Source of the DNA: Solwaraspora sp. WMMD1047
Lineage (GTDB): Bacteria > Actinomycetota > Actinomycetes > Mycobacteriales > Micromonosporaceae
Direction: 5' to 3'
Length of the DNA: 64,000 nt
NCBI RefSeq assembly: GCF_029626155.1
Contig: NZ_JARUBL010000001.1
Coordinates: forward strand, 5,560,501 to 5,624,500
Part shown: positions 18,519 through 26,704 of the stretch, one piece after another
Layout of the letters: each line of letters starts with the position of its first letter
Numbering within the stretch: the first letter of the stretch is position 1
Program-made: the position numbers and the translations under genes
The notes under the pieces: generated by a model
Database searches by the model: none
Seen by the model: the letters and a program-made list of their open reading frames with translations, nothing else
Told to the model about the DNA's origin: nothing

Positions 18519-18944
18519 ACACGCTCTCTGCACAGACGAACTCTTCATATGCATAGGTTCATGTAGGCTGTGCACATGTTCACCCTTCTCCCTCGCTTGG
18601 ATGGCAGCCACCGTTCGGCCAGATGCAGCCGATGGTTTCGATGGCCAAGTTGGTCCACAATCGACGGCATCCACGGACCGGTTGTCCTACGACAAGAACC
18701 TGGGCAGCAACCGAGCACAGACGGCCTGGTGGCCGACCTGGTTGAGACCTCGCGGTGCGACGGTGCGGTGGTCTACCGGCGGCTCGATCGGCGGCCGAGC
18801 GGGTGCGCAACCAACCAGCGCGCCACCCGGTACGCCCGACGCATACCCCGAAAGCATGGCGGACCGAGAGATGTGTGACACGGCTGTCGAGCCGGCCCGC
18901 GCGCTCCGCGCCTCCCTGGCCCCCCTGTCCGGGAGGCAACGGAG
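18519..18944. other. intergenic stretch without a supported gene
   Basis: The first ~80 bases are AT-richer than the rest and probably hold the promoter of the AlpA-like gene. The remainder has open frames on both strands, but none has a ribosome-binding site, recognisable motif or consistent codon bias. I see no RNA gene here. Confidence 0.5.
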
Positions 18945-19325
18945 ATGACCGCGTTCGACCTGTCCCCCAGCCAGATCCGCAACCGCCGGATCCTGCTGGC
19001 CCGACGGGCCCTACGGCGGCACTGGCAACGCACCAGTACCTGCCCGGTCTGCGGCAGTCGACCCCTACCGCTCAGCCAGGCGCTGCGCTTCCGACGCCGC
19101 CACGACCCGGGCGAAAGCCGCCGTGCCATCCCGCGCCAGGATCCGCGGAACGACCCACGGTACGCACACCCCGAAGACCGGCACGCCCGCGAGATCATGG
19201 ACGGCGCCCCGGGAGATCTGGCCGACCCCGGACGACGACGACCAGGACGAACTCTGACCTACAGCCTCTTGGCCGCGTCGTTCGAACCCGTCCGCAGCCG
19301 CGCGACGTCAGGCGATCTGGCGTAG
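18945..19325 (+). CDS. small hypothetical protein with a CPVCG motif, 3' end uncertain
   Basis: 126 residues as annotated: MTAFDLSPSQIRNRRILLARR, a basic helix, then TCPVCGSRPLPLSQALRF. The single CPxCG knuckle suggests metal binding but lacks a second pair. GGAGGCAACGGAG precedes the ATG. Near the end the frame becomes rich in CGA codons, while the +1 frame there reads PTPDDDDQDEL and stops at 19258; a frameshift or an earlier natural end is possible. As written, the 3' end overlaps the convergent antitoxin gene. Function unknown. Confidence 0.5.
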   Translation: MTAFDLSPSQIRNRRILLARRALRRHWQRTSTCPVCGSRPLPLSQALRFRRRHDPGESRRAIPRQDPRNDPRYAHPEDRHAREIMDGAPGDLADPGRRRPGRTLTYSLLAASFEPVRSRATSGDLA

Positions 19326-19622
19326 GTCACTGCCGTAGTCGAAGATGATCCGCAGCCGCGCCCCCAACGCCTGCGCATACCGACTGAGCGTGGCAACCTC
19401 GTTAACGTCGAGGTCGCCGTTCTCGATCTGGCTGACCCGACCCGGGGTAACGCCCATCAGCTCGGCCACCTGGCGCTGCGTCAGCCCCAGCCGCTTACGC
19501 TCCTCCGCCAGGTGAAAGGCGTGGACCCACGCCTCAGTCCGGGCCCGCTCAACCGCGAGCGCCTCGCTGTCGCCGTCATCCAACTCGGCGCGGATGTCCT
19601 CCCAGTCGTAGAACTCGGTCAT
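19308..19622 (-). CDS. XRE-family antitoxin (HigA-like)
   Basis: 104 residues from MTEFYDWEDIRAELDD. An XRE helix-turn-helix (LGLTQRQVAELMGVTPGRVSQIE) follows a coiled N-terminal helix. The start at 19622 follows GGAGGGAGG and overlaps the toxin stop as ATGA. In such modules the second gene binds the toxin and represses the shared promoter. The toxin-first order is that of HigBA-type loci. Confidence 0.88.
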   Translation of the reverse strand: MTEFYDWEDIRAELDDGDSEALAVERARTEAWVHAFHLAEERKRLGLTQRQVAELMGVTPGRVSQIENGDLDVNEVATLSRYAQALGARLRIIFDYGSDLRQIA

Positions 19623-20014
19623 GGTCCCTCCCTCCGTTTCCTCTCGACGGCCAACCAGTTCTCGTAGGCGATCTCCGCGATCGGGATCGCCTTCCGATAC
19701 CACCTCGCCCAGTCACCCGCCTTGTTCCCGGCGACGAGCAACACCGCCTGAGACCAGGGATCGAACACGAACAGCACCCGGATCGCCACATCGCGGCCGG
19801 ACCTCGGTCGCAGCTCCTTGAGGTTGCTGAGCGCAGATCCGCGCAACGTGTCTACGAGCGGGCGGCCAAGGCCCGGTCCGGATTCAGCGAGCGTGTCGAT
19901 GGCGATGTTCACTGCCCGGTATGTCGCCGGGTCGGCATGCCGCAGCGCCCGCAGCCACTCTCGAACGTCGGCAGTAGCCTTGATCGTCCAACGCCCAGAC
20001 CGTCGGGTTGACAC
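19619..20014 (-). CDS. RelE/ParE-superfamily toxin (HigB-like)
   Basis: About 131 residues. The core reads ATADVREWLRALRHADPAT, GPGLGRPLVDTLRGS, NLKELRPRS, RVLFVFDPWSQAVLLVAGNKAGDW, the pattern of actinobacterial RelE/HigB-like toxins, which cleave mRNA at the ribosome. The start is uncertain: GTG at 20014 is preferred because conservation begins at WTIKATADVREW; ATG at 20053 would add 13 residues. It is coupled to the antitoxin gene by a 4-base overlap. The upstream sequence is AT-rich, as expected for an autoregulated promoter. Confidence 0.85.
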   Translation of the reverse strand: MSTRRSGRWTIKATADVREWLRALRHADPATYRAVNIAIDTLAESGPGLGRPLVDTLRGSALSNLKELRPRSGRDVAIRVLFVFDPWSQAVLLVAGNKAGDWARWYRKAIPIAEIAYENWLAVERKRREGP

Positions 20015-20252
20015 CTGGCAACTATAGCTCCAACTAAACAAGGCCACCACCATCCGGTCTTCTGCCCAGTCGGACGTCCCGTTGGTCAGGCCGGAGGGCG
20101 ATCGCTGGGGGTGGGGCCGGGAGGCGCCGCCCCGTTGCCCGTTGGCGATCCGCCGTCCGGCGCCCGGTACGACCGGGCGTGGGAGGCGGTGGGGTGGCGC
20201 GGCGTGGCATGCTGCCCGGCATGGTGGCGGTGGCTGCGGGGCGGGGTGCCCG

Positions 20253-21164
20253 ATGAACGTCGTGTCGGTGATCAACTACAAGGGCGGGGTGGGCAAGACC
20301 ACGCTGACGGCCAACCTCGGCGCCGAGCTGGCGGCGCGTGGGCGGCGGGTGCTGCTTATCGACCTGGACCCGCAGGCCAGCCTCACCTTCTCGTTCTTCC
20401 AGCCGACCCAGTGGGAACGGGAGTTGGCCGAGGAGCGGACCATCCTGCAGTGGTTCGGCTCGGTGCTCGACACCGGGCCGACCGAACCGCTGGAGAAGTA
20501 CGTCCTCACCCCGCCGGTGGTCAACGAGCTGATCGGCAGGACCGGTGAGGGCCGGCTGGACCTGGTCGCCTCGCACCTGATGATGGTCGACGTCGACCTG
20601 GACTTCGCGGCCGAGCTGGGCGGTTCCCGGTTCCAGCACGGCAGTCCGCGGTTCCTGTCGCTGCACCGGGCGCTCGCCGACGAGCTGGCGGGCGAGGCGT
20701 TCGCCGGCTACGACACCGTGTTGATCGACTGTCCGCCGAACTTCACGATGGTGACCCGGACCGGGATCGTGGCCAGCGACCACCTGCTGGTGCCGGCCCG
20801 CCCGGACTACCTCTCCACGCTTGGCATCGACTACCTGCGAAAGAAGGTCTCCGAGCTGACCCGCGACTACAACCGGGTCGCCGGCACCGCCGTGGCCCGT
20901 ATCAACCCGACCATCCTCGGTGTGGTCTTCACCATGGTCCAGTACGCCAACAACGGGCCGATCGTCTCCCAGCGCAACTACCTGAACCAGCCGGACACAA
21001 TCGAGGCACCGGTGTTCCGGCAGTCGATCCGCGACAACAAGACGCTGTTCGCGCCGGCCGGCGAGCAGGGCATCCCGGCCGTGCTGATCCCGGACGGCAA
21101 CCCGCACGTACAGTACGAACTTCAGCAGCTCGCCAGCGAGTTCCTCGCCAAGACCCGGACCTGA
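20253..21164 (+). CDS. orphan ParA-family ATPase
   Basis: 303 residues. The deviant Walker A is VINYKGGVGKTTLTANL, Walker A' is VLLIDLDPQASLTFSFF and Walker B is DTVLIDCPPNFTMVT. The signature lysine places it among ParA/MinD ATPases that move cargo over nucleoid DNA. Compared with chromosomal ParA it has an extended middle (about residues 45-125) and a C-terminal GIPAVLIPDGNPHVQYELQQL. No parB or parS is near; the next gene, 14 bases downstream, encodes a small SAP-like protein that may replace ParB. The start ATG at 20253 gives the usual MNVVSVINYKGG opening. Confidence 0.9.
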   Translation: MNVVSVINYKGGVGKTTLTANLGAELAARGRRVLLIDLDPQASLTFSFFQPTQWERELAEERTILQWFGSVLDTGPTEPLEKYVLTPPVVNELIGRTGEGRLDLVASHLMMVDVDLDFAAELGGSRFQHGSPRFLSLHRALADELAGEAFAGYDTVLIDCPPNFTMVTRTGIVASDHLLVPARPDYLSTLGIDYLRKKVSELTRDYNRVAGTAVARINPTILGVVFTMVQYANNGPIVSQRNYLNQPDTIEAPVFRQSIRDNKTLFAPAGEQGIPAVLIPDGNPHVQYELQQLASEFLAKTRT

Positions 21165-21178
21165 CCAGGAGCGCCCCC

Positions 21179-21598
21179 GTGACCAGTCCCGCCGACCTCA
21201 CCCATGCTGTCCTGCTCCGGGTGGCGGAGTTCATCCGGGCCCTGCCGGCCGACCAGCTCGCCGCCCTGGCCGACGGCACCGCCAAACTGGAGATCGCCGG
21301 CCGGGGCCGGGCCCGCACCACCACGGCCACCCGCACCAAGGCGTCGGCCCCGCCGCCGGTCCAGCCGGAGCGGGTACGCGAAGAGCTGGCCGCGATCGGC
21401 GACCGCGCCGCTGCCGGCCGCTACCTGGAAGACCTGAAGCTCACCGTGGCGCAACTGCGGGCGCTCGCCAAGGAGCTGGGCATCGCGGTGCCGAGCAAGG
21501 CCACCAAGCCGGCGGTGCTACACGAGATCGTCCAGTGGACCGTCGGCCGCCGCCTCGACTCCGAGGCCATCAGCCGCCCCACCCCGGCCCGCGTCTGA
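21179..21598 (+). CDS. ParA-linked protein with SAP/Rho-N-like C-terminal motif
   Basis: 139 residues. Residues 1-35 are helical (LRVAEFIRALPADQLAAL), residues about 40-62 are a basic Thr/Arg/Lys linker, and residues about 80-125 contain LEDLKLTVAQLRALAKELGI and KPAVLHEIVQWTVGRRL, a helix-extended-helix resembling SAP or Rho-N DNA/RNA-binding motifs. It starts with GTG 14 bases after parA, so co-expression is likely. A role as DNA or cargo adaptor for the ATPase is inference. Confidence 0.75.
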   Translation: MTSPADLTHAVLLRVAEFIRALPADQLAALADGTAKLEIAGRGRARTTTATRTKASAPPPVQPERVREELAAIGDRAAAGRYLEDLKLTVAQLRALAKELGIAVPSKATKPAVLHEIVQWTVGRRLDSEAISRPTPARV

Positions 21599-21610
21599 CC
21601 TACATCAACC

Positions 21611-21666
21611 CCGTGATCACGAAGGATCCGGTGACCTGGCGAGACCCGAATCTTACGTGATCACGG
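21611..21666. terminator. inverted repeat between convergent genes
   Basis: CCGTGATCACG (21611-21621) pairs with CGTGATCACGG (21656-21666), 11 bp, with a 34-base loop. Each arm contains the self-palindrome CGTGATCACG. The position between the ParA-partner stop and the HelD stop suggests a shared terminator, though the long loop and palindromic arms could also be a protein-binding pair. Confidence 0.55.
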
Positions 21667-21680
21667 TTCGAGCGAGCCGT

Positions 21681-23822
21681 TCAGTCGATGTCGTCGAGGT
21701 GGCGGCAGGTTTCGGCGACGATGTCGGCGTACCGGTCGGGGGGTGCGGCGGCGCGGATCTGGCCGGCGAGGTGTTCGGCGAGCCGGTGGATGTCGCGGTT
21801 GGTGAAGGGCCGGTCGGTGGGGTCGTCCGGGTCGGGGGCGGTGATCGGCGTAAGCGGTAGCGGGTCGCCGACGCAGACCACGTCCAGGTGCCCGGTGGTG
21901 CGGGTCAGCGCCACGTAGAGCAGCCGGTGCCCGCGCGGGTCGGCGGCCACGATCTGCTCGGGCTCGACCACCACCACCGCGTCGAACTCCAGCCCCTTGG
22001 CCTCCTGCGGGCTGACCAGGTTGACCGCGCCGCCCAGCTCGCCCCGGTCGGCGCTGCTCCACTCGACCCCGTTGGCGGCCAGCGCCGCCTCCACCTCCCG
22101 GCGGCAGCCGGCCGGGCAGACGATGCCGACGAACCGGCCCTCCCGGGCGTGCCCGGTGGCGACCGCCACCACCCGGCCGGCCCGCTCGGTCAGCCCGACC
22201 ACATGCACCTCAGGCTCGGCCGGGCCGTCGCGGACCACCTCCGGCGGCTGGACCGCCGGCGCGGCCACCGGCAGCAGTTGGGCAGCCAGCTGGTACGCCT
22301 GGCGCGGCACCCGGTAGCCGTAACGCAGGGCCTCGACCCGGGCCGGATGGTGGTCGGGCAGGTGCGCGGTCACCTCGTCCCAGGAGTCGCGCGCCCACGC
22401 CCCGGTGGACTGGGCCAGGTCACCGACGAGCGTCAACGCGCCGGTGGCCGACCGGCGGCCGACCGACCGCAACTGCATCGGCGACAGGTCCTGCGCCTCG
22501 TCGACCACCAGGTACGCGTACCGGCGGCCGGGGCCGTCGATCAGGTGCGCCAGCTCGTCCAGGAGCGGCAGGTCGGCGTCGGACCAGACCTCGTGGGAGA
22601 GCCGGTCGGCGCCCGGCCGGTGCAGCCACGCCACCTCCTCGGCGGTGAAGTCGGCACCGGCGGCGGCCCGCAGCCGGGGCCGGGAGCCGAACAGGTCGCG
22701 CAGGAACGCGGCCGGGGACTGCTGCGGCCAGAGCCGCTCGACCAGGTTGGCGACCTCCGGCCGGCCGGCCGGGTCGGCGGCGCCCCGGTCGGTGAGCAGC
22801 TGCGCCAGCCGGTCCCGGAACAGTTGCCGGCGGCCCGCGTACGGCAGGTCGGCGCGGTCAGCGGCGGCGATCGCCTCGGCGATCTCGGCACCGGGCAGGG
22901 TGACGAACCGGCCGGCCAGCAGCAGCCGCTCGGCCGGCTCCGGGGCGCCGATCCTGGCGCGCAGGGCGCGGGCCAGCAGCCCGGCGAGGCGGGCCTCGCC
23001 CTTGAGGCGGCTCACCTCGGGCGCCTCCGACCGGCCGCGGGGCACGTCCGGGGCGAGCCGGCCGATGTCGCGCAGCTCCACCTCGCCGTCACCGAGTCCG
23101 GGTAGGACGGTGCCGATGTAGCGGATGAAGGTGGGATGCGGCCCGACCACCAGCACGTCGGCCGGGTTCAGGTCGCGGTGGTTGAACAGCAGCCAGGAGA
23201 CCCGGTGCAGGGCCACGGCGGTCTTGCCGGTGCCGGGTCCGCCCTCGATGACCAGCACCTGGTCCCGGTCGGCGCGGATCACGTCGAACTGGGCGGCCTG
23301 GATGGTGGCCACGATGTCGCGCATCGCGCCGGTGCGGCCCCGGGCCAGCTCACCGAGCAGGTGCGGATCGACCGACCCGACCCGCTGCCCGTCGTCGAGC
23401 GCCGCCGCGATCTCGGCGTACACCAGTTCGGTGAAGTCCTCGATGGTGTTGCCCTGGCAGGTGTAGGTGCGGCGGCTGGCCAGCCCGCACGGGTCGGCGG
23501 GGCTGGCCCGGAAGTAGGGTTCGGCGGCGGGGGTCTGCCAGTTGACCACCAGGATCTCGCCGTCGGTGTCGCGGATCAGGTGCCGGCCCAGGTAGACGCG
23601 CTCGCCGTCGCCGTCGACGATGCGTCCGAAGGCGACCGCGTCGTCGGCGCCGCCGATGGCCCGGCCGGCCGCTTCGGCGTACCTGTGCAGGTAGCCGGCG
23701 GCGCCCTTGTTCGCCGCCGCCTTCGCGACCTCGGCCAGGCCGTCGAGCTTGCGGGCCCGGTGCTTCGCCGCGGCGTCGAAGTAGGACTGCTCGGCGGCGA
23801 TCTCGGTCGTCCTGGCGTTCAC
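21681..23822 (-). CDS. helD: HelD-like RNA polymerase-recycling helicase (UvrD/Rep superfamily)
   Basis: 713 residues. An N-terminal coiled region (EQSYFDAAAKHRARKLDGL) leads into YLGRHLIRDTDGEILVVNWQ and ASRRTYT, typical of HelD proteins. Walker A is VIEGGPGTGKTA (about residues 191-202), motif II is VDEAQDLSPMQ, and the C-terminal helicase motifs include QEAKGLEFDAVVVVEPEQI and LYVALTRTT. HelD proteins remove stalled RNA polymerase from DNA; some actinobacterial members give rifamycin tolerance. Start GTG at 23822. It stands alone, convergent with the ParA pair. Confidence 0.88.
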   Translation of the reverse strand: MNARTTEIAAEQSYFDAAAKHRARKLDGLAEVAKAAANKGAAGYLHRYAEAAGRAIGGADDAVAFGRIVDGDGERVYLGRHLIRDTDGEILVVNWQTPAAEPYFRASPADPCGLASRRTYTCQGNTIEDFTELVYAEIAAALDDGQRVGSVDPHLLGELARGRTGAMRDIVATIQAAQFDVIRADRDQVLVIEGGPGTGKTAVALHRVSWLLFNHRDLNPADVLVVGPHPTFIRYIGTVLPGLGDGEVELRDIGRLAPDVPRGRSEAPEVSRLKGEARLAGLLARALRARIGAPEPAERLLLAGRFVTLPGAEIAEAIAAADRADLPYAGRRQLFRDRLAQLLTDRGAADPAGRPEVANLVERLWPQQSPAAFLRDLFGSRPRLRAAAGADFTAEEVAWLHRPGADRLSHEVWSDADLPLLDELAHLIDGPGRRYAYLVVDEAQDLSPMQLRSVGRRSATGALTLVGDLAQSTGAWARDSWDEVTAHLPDHHPARVEALRYGYRVPRQAYQLAAQLLPVAAPAVQPPEVVRDGPAEPEVHVVGLTERAGRVVAVATGHAREGRFVGIVCPAGCRREVEAALAANGVEWSSADRGELGGAVNLVSPQEAKGLEFDAVVVVEPEQIVAADPRGHRLLYVALTRTTGHLDVVCVGDPLPLTPITAPDPDDPTDRPFTNRDIHRLAEHLAGQIRAAAPPDRYADIVAETCRHLDDID

Positions 23823-23908
23823 ACCCGCTCCCCTCCCCGACTGATCGGGACACGGTACCGTCGCGGTCGGCCGGCCGGCACCGGCCCGACGGCGGAAGGG
23901 GCGCGACG

Positions 23909-24775
23909 GTGGGTACCGATCCGGACATCGATCTCACGGTCGCACTCACCGAGTACGAGCGGCTGACCGAGGCGCGCCGGTCGATCCAGGACAACTCGAC
24001 CGCCCGGTTCAACTTCTTCCTGGCCGTGGCGTCGGCCGCCACGGCGGTCTCGGCCGGCCTGGTCGGCACCGCCGCCCGGTTCAGCCCGGTACGCGCCGGG
24101 GTGGTGGCCTCGATCGGCGGGCTGGTGCTGCTGTTGGGCCTGAGCGTATTCGTCCGGCAGGTGGAGTTCAACGACCGGCACCGGCGGTACGCGGTCGCGA
24201 TGACGGCGCTGCGGACCTACCTGCTGCGGCGGACGCCCGGGGTGGCGCCGTACGTGTTGATGCCGACGCTGGACGATCCGGGTCCGTTCGCGAAGGAGCC
24301 GTTCCGCCGGCACTGGCTGCGGGACGCGGTCGGGCTGGCCGGCACGGTGGGGCTGCTCAACAGCGCGCTGCTCGGGGTGGGCGCGGCCACGGCGGTGCTG
24401 ACGGCCGGTCCGCCCTGGCTGGCCGTCGGCGCCGGGGTGGCGGTGCTGGCCGGGTCGGTGGCCGCGCACGTCGGCTACGTGCGTGGCCGGGTCGCCAGGT
24501 CGGCTGCGGAGGTGGGCACGGTGCTGAGCCGCCGCCCCGAGCTGGCGCCGGCCGGCAAGCCGGCACAACCGGCTCAAGCCGGCAACCCGGCACAACCGGC
24601 TCAAGCCGGCAACCCGGCACAACCGGCTCAAGCCGGCAAGCCCGCACAACCGGCTCAGACCGCCGGGCCGACGCAACCGGATCAAACCGGCGAGGCGGCA
24701 CGACCGGATCAGACCGGTGCGCCGGAGGACTCAGCTCAGACCGGGACGGCGCGGGCCTCTTCCTCCTCGACCTGA
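23909..24775 (+). CDS. four-helix membrane protein with 9-residue repeat tail
   Basis: 288 residues. An N-terminal amphipathic helix (LTEYERLTEARRSIQDNSTARFNFFLAV) runs into two membrane helices (about 32-80), a cytosolic loop, then two more (about 138-185). Residues about 215-277 are seven degenerate 9-residue repeats of the AGNPAQPAQ type. The helix plus paired membrane segments recalls SLATT-like 2TM effector proteins, but I cannot assign it firmly. The GTG start at 23909 follows GGAAGGGG. The last 40 bases overlap the convergent siderophore-interacting gene. Function unknown. Confidence 0.75.
   Translation: MGTDPDIDLTVALTEYERLTEARRSIQDNSTARFNFFLAVASAATAVSAGLVGTAARFSPVRAGVVASIGGLVLLLGLSVFVRQVEFNDRHRRYAVAMTALRTYLLRRTPGVAPYVLMPTLDDPGPFAKEPFRRHWLRDAVGLAGTVGLLNSALLGVGAATAVLTAGPPWLAVGAGVAVLAGSVAAHVGYVRGRVARSAAEVGTVLSRRPELAPAGKPAQPAQAGNPAQPAQAGNPAQPAQAGKPAQPAQTAGPTQPDQTGEAARPDQTGAPEDSAQTGTARASSSST
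24551..24739 (+). repeat. 27-bp coding tandem repeat array (seven units)
   Basis: Units start at 24551, 24578, 24605, 24632, 24659, 24686 and 24713. Units 2 and 3 are identical, 1 and 4 differ at one or a few bases, and 5-7 are degenerate. Each unit is nine codons, so copy number can vary without changing frame. It encodes a Pro/Ala/Gln-rich flexible tail. Confidence 0.85.
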
Positions 24776-25575
24776 CGGTTCCACTCGGCCTTTGACGACT
24801 GCCAGCCGTCCTCGTCGGCGCCGCGTCGCCAGTAGCCGGAGATGGAGAGCTGGTCGCGGCGCAGGCCGCGTTCGACGCGCAGCAACTTGCGCAGTTCGCG
24901 GACGAAGGTCGCCTCGCCGTGCACGAAGGCGAGCACCTCACCGGGCGGGAACTCCAGTGCCCGGACGGCGGCCACCAGCGCGGCGCCGATCGGCCGGTGG
25001 CCGCGGTGCACCCAGACGATCTCGGCCTGCCCGGCGGTGGTCAGGGGCTGCTCCTCGGCGGGGCCGGCCACCTCGATGAAGACCCGGGCCGGGGCGCCGG
25101 CCGGCAGCTGCTCCACCGAGGCGGCGATGGCCGGCAGTGCGCTCTCGTCGCCGACCAGCAGGTGCCAGTCGGCGTCCGGGGTGGGCGCGTACGCGCCGCC
25201 GGGGCCGAGGAACATTAGCTGGTCGCCGGGGTTGGCCCGGGCGGCCCAGGGGCCGGCGAGCCCGTGGTCGCCGTGGTAGACAAAGTCGATGGTGAGCTGC
25301 CGGGCGACCGGGTCCCAGGCCCGCACGGTGTAGGTGCGGGTCCGCGGCCACTGCTCGCGTGGCAGGTCCCGGCGGATCGCGTCCAGGTCGAACGGCGTGG
25401 GGTACGCGACACCCGGCTGCGGGAACAGCAGCTTCACGTAATGGTCCGTGTACGCCCCGGCGGTGAAGCCGGTGAGCGGGCCGCCCAGCACCACCCGGAT
25501 CATGTGCGGGGTGAGCCGTTCCGTACGCAGCACGGTGGCCTGATGCACCTGGGTCCTGTTCTTCCGGTCCGCCAT
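24736..25575 (-). CDS. siderophore-interacting protein (flavin ferric reductase)
   Basis: 279 residues. The FAD-binding beta barrel contains RTYTVRAWDP (RxYTxR motif) and FVYHGDHGLAGPWA, followed by LMFLGPGGAYAP and an NAD(P)H-binding half (LLVGDESALPAI, FVHGEATFVRELRKLL). Such proteins reduce ferric siderophores in the cytosol to release iron. The C-terminus is acidic (EEEEARAVPV) and its gene overlaps the convergent membrane-protein gene by 40 bases. An IdeR-like iron box abuts the start codon. The esterase gene upstream may belong to the same iron pathway. Confidence 0.93.
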   Translation of the reverse strand: MADRKNRTQVHQATVLRTERLTPHMIRVVLGGPLTGFTAGAYTDHYVKLLFPQPGVAYPTPFDLDAIRRDLPREQWPRTRTYTVRAWDPVARQLTIDFVYHGDHGLAGPWAARANPGDQLMFLGPGGAYAPTPDADWHLLVGDESALPAIAASVEQLPAGAPARVFIEVAGPAEEQPLTTAGQAEIVWVHRGHRPIGAALVAAVRALEFPPGEVLAFVHGEATFVRELRKLLRVERGLRRDQLSISGYWRRGADEDGWQSSKAEWNRQVEEEEARAVPV

Positions 25576-25594
25576 GATTGTTAGGCTACCCTCA
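25576..25594 (-). promoter_or_regulatory. DtxR/IdeR-type iron box over a leaderless promoter
   Basis: The 19 bases directly before the ATG match the IdeR/DmdR consensus TTAGGTTAGGCTAACCTAA at 13 positions. On the coding strand TAGCCT (25588-25583) is a good -10 hexamer lying 7 bases from the ATG, so transcription probably starts at the start codon. Repressor bound here would cover the -10 element. Confidence 0.7.
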
Positions 25595-25614
25595 GAATCC
25601 TGGTCGAATCCGAT

Positions 25615-26640
25615 TCAGCGTTCGAGCTGGTGGGACAGCCAGCTCAGGGCCAGTGGATAGCGGTAGTCGATCGCGCCGTGACCGGCGTCGAAAAGCTCGA
25701 ACCGGATCCGCTCGGCCGGTACGCCGATCCGCTCCAGCCCGATCCGGAACGCCTCGGCCCCCAGGTCCAGGTACCACTCGTCGCGGGTGCCGGCGTCGAT
25801 CCAGATGGCCCGCTGGCTGTGCAGCGCCTCGGCGTACCGGTCGATCATCCGGACCGGGTCCCAGGCCAGCCAGCGCTGCCACACGTCCGGGCGGGGTGCC
25901 CCGGTGCGGGGGTCGAACGGCAGTTCGGGGGTGCCGTCCGGGCCGGCCGAGAAGCACGCCGAGCAGCCGAGCAGCATCAGCAGGTTCTGGTCGGCCTCCT
26001 TGGTGAAGGCGGTGCGGGACCGGAAGTCGGCCCACCAGTTGCCGATGTCGTGGTCGTAGTCGCGCAACTGCCGGGCGGCGGGGCCGAACAGCGGCAGGTA
26101 GCACAGCTCGTAGAGGGTGTCGCCGGCGTGCGTGGCGAACGCCCCGAACAGGTCCGGCCGCAGCATCGGCGTGATCATGGCGCCGAAGCCGCCGGAGGAC
26201 TTGCCGGCGATGGCCCGGGAGGCGGGCGCCGCGATGGTCCGGTACCGGGCGTCCACCCAGGGCACCACCTCGTCGCAGAGGTACGAGTGGTAGGCGCCGG
26301 TGCCGGCCGAGTCGACGAACTGCGACCCGCCGTAGCCGGTCCAGGCGTCGACGTAGACCACCACGCAGCCGGGTGCTTCACCGCTGGCGAAGACCTCGTC
26401 GGCGGTCTCGATGAACGGTCGCCGGTACGGCGTCCGGTTGGCCCACATGGTGACCTGCCCGGTGTAGCCCTGGATGACGTAGACCGTCGGGTAGCGGTCG
26501 GTGCCGTCGTCGTAGCCGGGTGGCAGGTAGACCCAGATCGGTCGCTGGTGCGGGTCGCCCAGCGGGTTGTCGCGCAGCAGGGTGGAGTCGATGACGGTGC
26601 GGTCGAGTCGGCCGGCGAGTTCGGCGTCCCAGGGCAGCAT
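25615..26640 (-). CDS. alpha/beta hydrolase of the esterase D / ferric-enterobactin-esterase-like family
   Basis: 341 residues. IWVYLPPGYDDGTDRYPTVYVI is the typical opening strand of esterase D-like folds. The nucleophile elbow is AGKSSGGFGA with Ser148, an acid is expected near IDAGTRDEWY, and the histidine is in FDAGHGAIDYRY. No signal peptide is seen, so it is cytosolic. It lies just upstream of the siderophore-interacting gene, so hydrolysis of an imported ester siderophore is plausible but unproven; the iron box between them shows the reductase has its own promoter. Confidence 0.85.
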   Translation of the reverse strand: MLPWDAELAGRLDRTVIDSTLLRDNPLGDPHQRPIWVYLPPGYDDGTDRYPTVYVIQGYTGQVTMWANRTPYRRPFIETADEVFASGEAPGCVVVYVDAWTGYGGSQFVDSAGTGAYHSYLCDEVVPWVDARYRTIAAPASRAIAGKSSGGFGAMITPMLRPDLFGAFATHAGDTLYELCYLPLFGPAARQLRDYDHDIGNWWADFRSRTAFTKEADQNLLMLLGCSACFSAGPDGTPELPFDPRTGAPRPDVWQRWLAWDPVRMIDRYAEALHSQRAIWIDAGTRDEWYLDLGAEAFRIGLERIGVPAERIRFELFDAGHGAIDYRYPLALSWLSHQLER

Positions 26641-26704
26641 GCCGCCCAGTCAACCACTTGCGCGTACGCTGTGGGACGGGTCAGCGTCAGGGGCGGGAGA
26701 GGTC

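Noticed and set aside
24551-24739. CRISPR array from 27-bp repeats
   Set aside because: Units are contiguous without spacers, stay in frame and encode a protein tail; no cas genes in the window.
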